Below are positions 59,205 to 64,000 of a DNA stretch of 64,000 nt, in pieces. Numbering within the stretch: position 1 is the first letter of the stretch; the number at the start of each line of letters is the position of its first letter. This stretch comes from Brachynemurus nebulosus (Eukaryota > Arthropoda > Insecta > Neuroptera > Myrmeleontidae), in assembly GCA_035578155.1 (NCBI GenBank), contig JAPWDM010000004.1, positions 57,710,660-57,774,659 on the forward strand, read 5' to 3'. Both the position numbers and the translations under genes were made by a program. Under the pieces are notes generated by a model. It saw only the letters and a list, made by a program, of their open reading frames with translations. It had not been told where the DNA came from and did no database searches.

Positions 59205-59534
59205 TGTTTAACGTCGATTTTTGAGACCATTTAGTCTATAACAGATGCCACCCACATAACTATTTGTATACTTTTTATTTTTTCTTTACATATTATGTTC
59301 GTTATATTATACATTTACCATTTGGGTGGAGGACAAGGAAAGTGGTGTGAGGACTAGGATTTGGTAGGTATGCGTCTGCAGCCATCTTCTTAAGGAACGG
59401 TGCCGATATTCATCTGGAATTGTGAAGGGAAACTGCAGAAAACCTTCACAAGCATAGGCGGTCGTGGGATTCGAACCCCCGACCTACCATCGACAAGCGC
59501 TAGTGCACAAGCACGCTCGGCCATTCCGCTGGTA
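59168..59534 (-). mobile_element. tRNA-derived SINE with (ATT)n tail
   Basis: The head (59458-59534) reads on the minus strand GCGGAATGGCCGAGCG (A-box-like) and GGGTTCGAATCCC (perfect B box and T arm) with GCGG/CCGC acceptor pairing; the long middle suggests a Leu/Ser-type tRNA ancestor. About 200 bp of body follows, ending in (ATT)n at 59168-59203. Confidence 0.7.
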
Positions 59535-59690
59535 GATTAAATTAGTATATAAGGCCCGAATCGAATAAAGTTTTTATTCTGTTTGAAAATGAACTGACGG
59601 TTCGAAACAATATTGTCACAGTTTCAAAAATAAAAGTGGTATTTTTCGAAGTAAAATATTTGTTTACCATTAACCAAAAATGTAATAGGT

Positions 59691-60768
59691 CTGCGTTAAT
59701 GATAAATATTTGGTAACAAAATATTTGTTACTTAAAATTTTTGAATTCGGTTCGCTTTCAACCAACAGTTTACATAAAAATTAATTGGTTGGGTATTTTC
59801 AGTGATTGTAGTTAACAACAAAGAAAAATTGTTACAAATACAGACTAACTATAGAGTAATGCTAGGAGAGATGGCACACTTTTCAAAAATTCCCTATTAT
59901 TACCTAAATTCAAATTAAGTTGTTATTAACTAACATTACAAACCCTTAATAATGGAGAATTCTATAACATTTTTTATGAACGAAAATAAAAATTAAAGTA
60001 GAATTAATCAAAAATATAAAAGAAAAATTAAAGTATCTCAGCAACTAACAAAGTTATGGGACTCTAAAGCTACACTTTACACAGATAGTTCTGTTCCATT
60101 AGATACAGATGTATGACGTAATTTCCTCTATGGCCTTGTAAACAGAGTCAAGTTTTTTTTTAATTAAGCTGTTATAAGGCTGGTAAATAATTTACCTACT
60201 ATTTGTGACAATTGTTTCAAGCTTAAAGGTCCATTTTCAAACAAGCTTTGATACGATAATTTTGAAATTTTTTATCTTTTGCGATTTGATATTTTGACGT
60301 TTTAAAATAATATCATTTTTTGAACTTTTGAAAACATAATAAGTAAATAATATATAATAAATAATTTTTTTTAAATATTATATCCATGCTAATTTAACAT
60401 AATTAAATTTTAAAAATTTATTGTATGAAAAAAACTCGGTGTCCAATTGTGCGAATATTTGATGCCACGAGGGAATTGGGTATTTGACAATTTTTTAAAA
60501 AGTATTTTAAACTATTCGTATACCTCTAATATGATGTTAAAAATACTTTTTTTTTTTAAATAAGTTGATAATAGACGAAAAGAATGTCCTTTTATATGTG
60601 TTAAAAATTTCCCGCTAAAAGGTATCATTTCTTTACATGGTAAAGCATGACGTCACCGCTCAGCATTGTCAAAGGGCCCATATCATAATAAGCATTGTTT
60701 GTAAGTATTTTGTTGTCATTTTCTCACAATTTTATTTTTGAAATGAAATCGAAAGATAAGTACATTGT
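59691..60768. other. no recognised feature
   Basis: AT-rich DNA without supported genes. Confidence 0.4.
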
Positions 60769-62294
60769 GCGCTATTCATAAACGATTTAAGATAAATCTA
60801 AGATCAATCTTAGCTAAGAAAAATCTTAACTTATTCATAGACGACTTTAGGTTGGATTTAACGCTAAGTTCAATCTTATCTCTTAATTAAATTTAAAATA
60901 AGCAAATGGCAGACTTAAGTCCATCTTAAATATATTTCTACATGAAATTTTTTGACATTTGGACATTTTATCAAATTTGAAAGAATTTTTTTGAATAAAA
61001 ATATAAAATATACGTAATTAAAAATTTATATTAATTATTGATGTAATAAATATTTTAAATGTAAGTAGATTAAAAGAAAAATTGAATCAAATTAACTGAG
61101 TTTCATAAGTAATTCAACCTCTAAATATTTTCAGTTGCAAAAAAATTTTCATGTGCGACGAAAATATCGATTTGCAACATGTATTTGACGAAAAACTTAC
61201 AATTTTATAAATAACTAATTAAAAAATATGTGGAAAAACAGAAAAACTTAGGAATTATTACTTACTTCTATGACAGAATATTTTGACTTCCTACCCTTCC
61301 TACTTACATTTTTTGTGTAAGTAACTACGTATTTTTTTTTTAATGTAAATATATATATAAACAAAACGGTAGTTTAACATAACATTTTACTATACTTTAG
61401 TTAATCTTAATTTATTATTACATTTTCTTTTAGTTGTTTTTCCTACTGAAATGTTAAAAATTATCGGAAACTCACTGGAATTATTTAATGTTTTAGGCGT
61501 TTAAGTACCACAGTTTGTGTTTAAAATTATAAAAATCTAAATCATTGACAAAGTTTATATCTATTTTATACTTCTTTTATAAAAATTTTTAACAAATAAA
61601 CAAATATTTTAGTATATGTTATAATTTATATTTTATTGTAACTTCATAAGTCACTCAGATTACATAAAACATGATATAAGCACAGGACAATTATAATACA
61701 ATTATGTCTATTTACACACATTATATTTTTTAAAGACAATTCACATTTTAAAAAAAATAATATTAAAATAGTCACATAATACTACATATTTTATAAAATA
61801 AATTTATTTGCGACCAACGTCAGTTTTGCATTTTAAACTAACAACTATCATTAGGTACTAAGTACTGACATACTAAGTACAGTTTAAATAATATTTACAA
61901 CAAAAAAATTTAAATTTCCAATAAAAAGATTTTTCCGTTAATATTTTTTATTTGTTATAAATTAAATTAAAATGCATAATTATGAATAATTTTATATTAT
62001 TTTATTAATTACGGCAAAAATATTAAAAATTTTAATTATTTTAGATAGAATTGTCATTAATTTAAATATTTCGCGCTACTACTTTTCAAATATTTTTCGT
62101 TTTTCTGATTGTTTTTAATTGGTGAATTAATTGTAAAGCTTGTATACACCTCACAATGTATCGTTATAACTAACTTCAAGCTTGTTTTTACTAGGACAAT
62201 TTTAAAATCTGTCTATGAATTGTAATGTTGTCTTAGCTTTAACTTTGCAAAGTTCAAGCTTAGAGTTATCTTAACTTGTCTTTATGAATAGCGC
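60769..62294. mobile_element. 1.53 kb inverted-repeat element C, copy 1
   Basis: Ends GCGCTATTCATAAA and TTTATGAATAGCGC. Subterminal AAGATAAATCTAAGATC and AAGCTTAGAGTTATCTTAAC stretches are loosely mirrored. No transposase frame. Flanking bases give no clear duplication. Confidence 0.75.
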
Positions 62295-62683
62295 TAATTA
62301 AATTTAACAAAATTCGAGAACTTAAATTAAATCACATGGCATTGGCTCAAATTAAATTACCAAAATTAAAAAAAAAATTCAATCATTCTCCCAAGCGCAA
62401 TTTTTTTTCACTAAATTATTGTATAACATTTTACATTCAATTAGTTACTTGGGGTGCGTTATTTATTTCTCGACACAAATTGAACAAGATTTAGCAATAA
62501 TTTTAGGTTCAGGACAAATTTTACGTTAACGATGTGTAATTTCCCTCACGTTCAGTAGCACACATCCTATGATATCTTCAGCATATAACTGTTTTGCGGA
62601 TCCAAAAATAAAATAAAAAATGAAAAATAAAAATTATTTTCATAAGTGTCGTGTATGTTTTTAAAAAATATTAAAAACATATA
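62295..62683. other. spacer between two facing element C copies
   Basis: 389 bp of AT-rich sequence with no recognised feature. Confidence 0.5.
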
Positions 62684-64000
62684 GCGCTATTCATAAAGAG
62701 AAGTTAAGATAACTCTTAGATTGAACTTAGCAAAGTTAACACTAAGACTTAACTTAACATTACAATTCATAGACAGATTTTAAAATTGTCCTAGTAGAAA
62801 CAAGCTTGAAGTTAGTTATAATGATACATTGTGAGGTGTATACAAGCTTTACAATTAATTCACCAATTGAAAGCAATCAGAGAAACGAAAAATATTTGAA
62901 TAGTAGTAGCGCGAAATATTTAAATTAATGAAAATTCTATCAGTAAATAATTAAAATTTTTAATATTTTTGCCGTAATTAATAAAATAATACAAAAGTAT
63001 ACATAGTTATGTATTTTAATTTAATTTATAATAAATAACAATATTAACGGAAAAATTTGTTTATTGGAAATTTAAATTTCTTTGTTGTAAATATTATTTT
63101 AAACTGTTTTAGAATATGTCAGTACGTAGTATAGTACCTAACTATAGTTTGTTTGTTTAAAATGCAGAACGTAAAGACGTGGTCGCTATTAAATTTAAAA
63201 TTTCATAAAATAGGTGGTATCATGTGATTATTTTAATATTATTTTTTTTAAAAATGTGAATTGTCTTTAAAACATGTAATGTGTGTAAACAGACATAATT
63301 GTATTATATTTGTTCTGTTTTTTATATCATCAGTTTTATGTAATCTGAGTGACTTATAAAGTTACAATAAAATATAAATTATATACTAAAATATTTGTTG
63401 ATTTATTAAAAATTGTTACAAAAGAAGTATAAAATAGATATAAACTTTGTCAATGATTTAGATTTTTATAATTTTAAACATAAACTGCGGTACTTAAAGG
63501 CCTAAAACATTAAATAATTCCAGTGTGCTTCCGATAATTTTTAACATTTCAGTATGAAAAACGACTAAAAAAAATGTAATAATAAATTAAGATTAACTAA
63601 AGTATGGTAAAATATTATGTTAAACTACCGTTTTGTTTATAATTTACATTAAAAAAATACGTCTCAAAAAATGTAAGTAGAAAGTCAAAATATTCTATCA
63701 CAGAAGCACACAGAAGTACGTAATAATTCCTTAGTTTTTCTGTTTTTGCACATATATTTTAATTAGTTATCTATAAAATTGTAAGTTTTTCGTCAAATAC
63801 ATGCTGCAAATCGATATTTTTGTCATACATGAAAACTTTTTTGCACCTGAAAATATTTAGAGGTTGAATTACTTATAAAACTAAGTTAATTTGATTCAAT
63901 TTTTCTTTTAATTTACTTACATTTAAAATATTACGTCAATACTTAATATAGATATTTAATTACGTATATTTTATATTTTTATTCGAAAAAGTTCTTTCAA
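62684..64000. mobile_element. element C, copy 2, inverted and cut by the window end
   Basis: Begins GCGCTATTCATAAAGAG and follows the reverse complement of copy 1 to the window edge, where it corresponds to about 60976-60990 of copy 1. About 200 bp should remain outside. Small indels separate the copies. Confidence 0.75.

Larger units (their letters stand above)
57646..59690 (-). mobile_element. Penelope-like element remnant with inverted arms
   Basis: Outer inverted arms (57646-57845 and 59530-59690, core GTGACAATATT, TTTCGAACCGTC, CCTTATATACTAATTT) enclose an inner pair (57846-57896 and 58883-58931, ATATGAAGTGGAAGGG-like) and a decayed reverse transcriptase/GIY-YIG frame. Two SINE-like insertions sit between 58932 and 59534. 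Complex terminal repeats in inverted or tandem order are common in Penelope-like elements. Confidence 0.75.

Overview
The window looks like nuclear DNA of an arthropod, most likely an insect. It is strongly AT-rich, has long (TA)n tracts and one spliced host gene, and is otherwise packed with transposable elements typical of insects: BEL/Pao, Jockey-type LINE, Penelope-like, Helitron-like, hAT-type and other short inverted-repeat elements, and tRNA-derived repeats. There are no bacterial operons, rRNA genes or CRISPR arrays.

The one host gene I can support is a DUF229-family (alkaline-phosphatase/sulfatase-like fold) gene on the + strand. An internal exon (37220-37496) and the last exon (52220-53738) are separated by a 14.7 kb intron. 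The intron is filled with mobile DNA: a Helitron-like copy with a minisatellite, a 965 bp perfect-looking palindrome, several short inverted-repeat elements, and a full-length Jockey-type LINE with both reading frames open.

Layout. 1-7.8 kb: AT-rich DNA with an inverted-repeat element (770-2018) and partial copies of a repeat I call family A. 7.8-10.5 kb: a family A copy interrupted by a small foldback element and by a 938 bp insertion carrying three tRNA-Thr(AGU)-like genes. 11.6-16.0 kb: two tandem 2.16 kb blocks, each with a decayed PIF1/Helitron-type helicase C-terminus and a 440 bp palindrome whose centre is flipped between the copies. 16.2-19.2 kb: family A with about twelve 120 bp minisatellite units. 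19.7-28.0 kb: a DNA element with inverted ends, split by a young BEL/Pao retrotransposon (20900-27924) whose 435 bp LTRs differ at one base. 28.8-29.3 kb: short Helitron. 29.6-31.7 kb: family A. 32.36-36.27 kb: a 3.9 kb insertion made of about 11.5 units of 350 bp, each with a tRNA-Thr(GGU)-like gene, bounded by a 12 bp target-site duplication. 37.2-53.7 kb: the DUF229 gene. 55.5-56.6 kb: inverted-repeat element. 57.6-59.7 kb: Penelope-like remnant with nested SINEs. 60.8-64 kb: two 1.5 kb copies of one inverted-repeat element facing each other.

The most unusual signal is the pair of tRNA-bearing tandem insertions (9178-10115 and 32360-36269). They are diverged relatives with the same plan: target-site duplication, inverted segment at the left, direct tandem tRNA units, target-site duplication. 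Each tRNA has A and B boxes and a nearby T-run terminator. This looks like retrotransposition of a multimeric RNA (or rolling-circle product) built of tRNA-gene cassettes, and I do not recognise it as a described element class.
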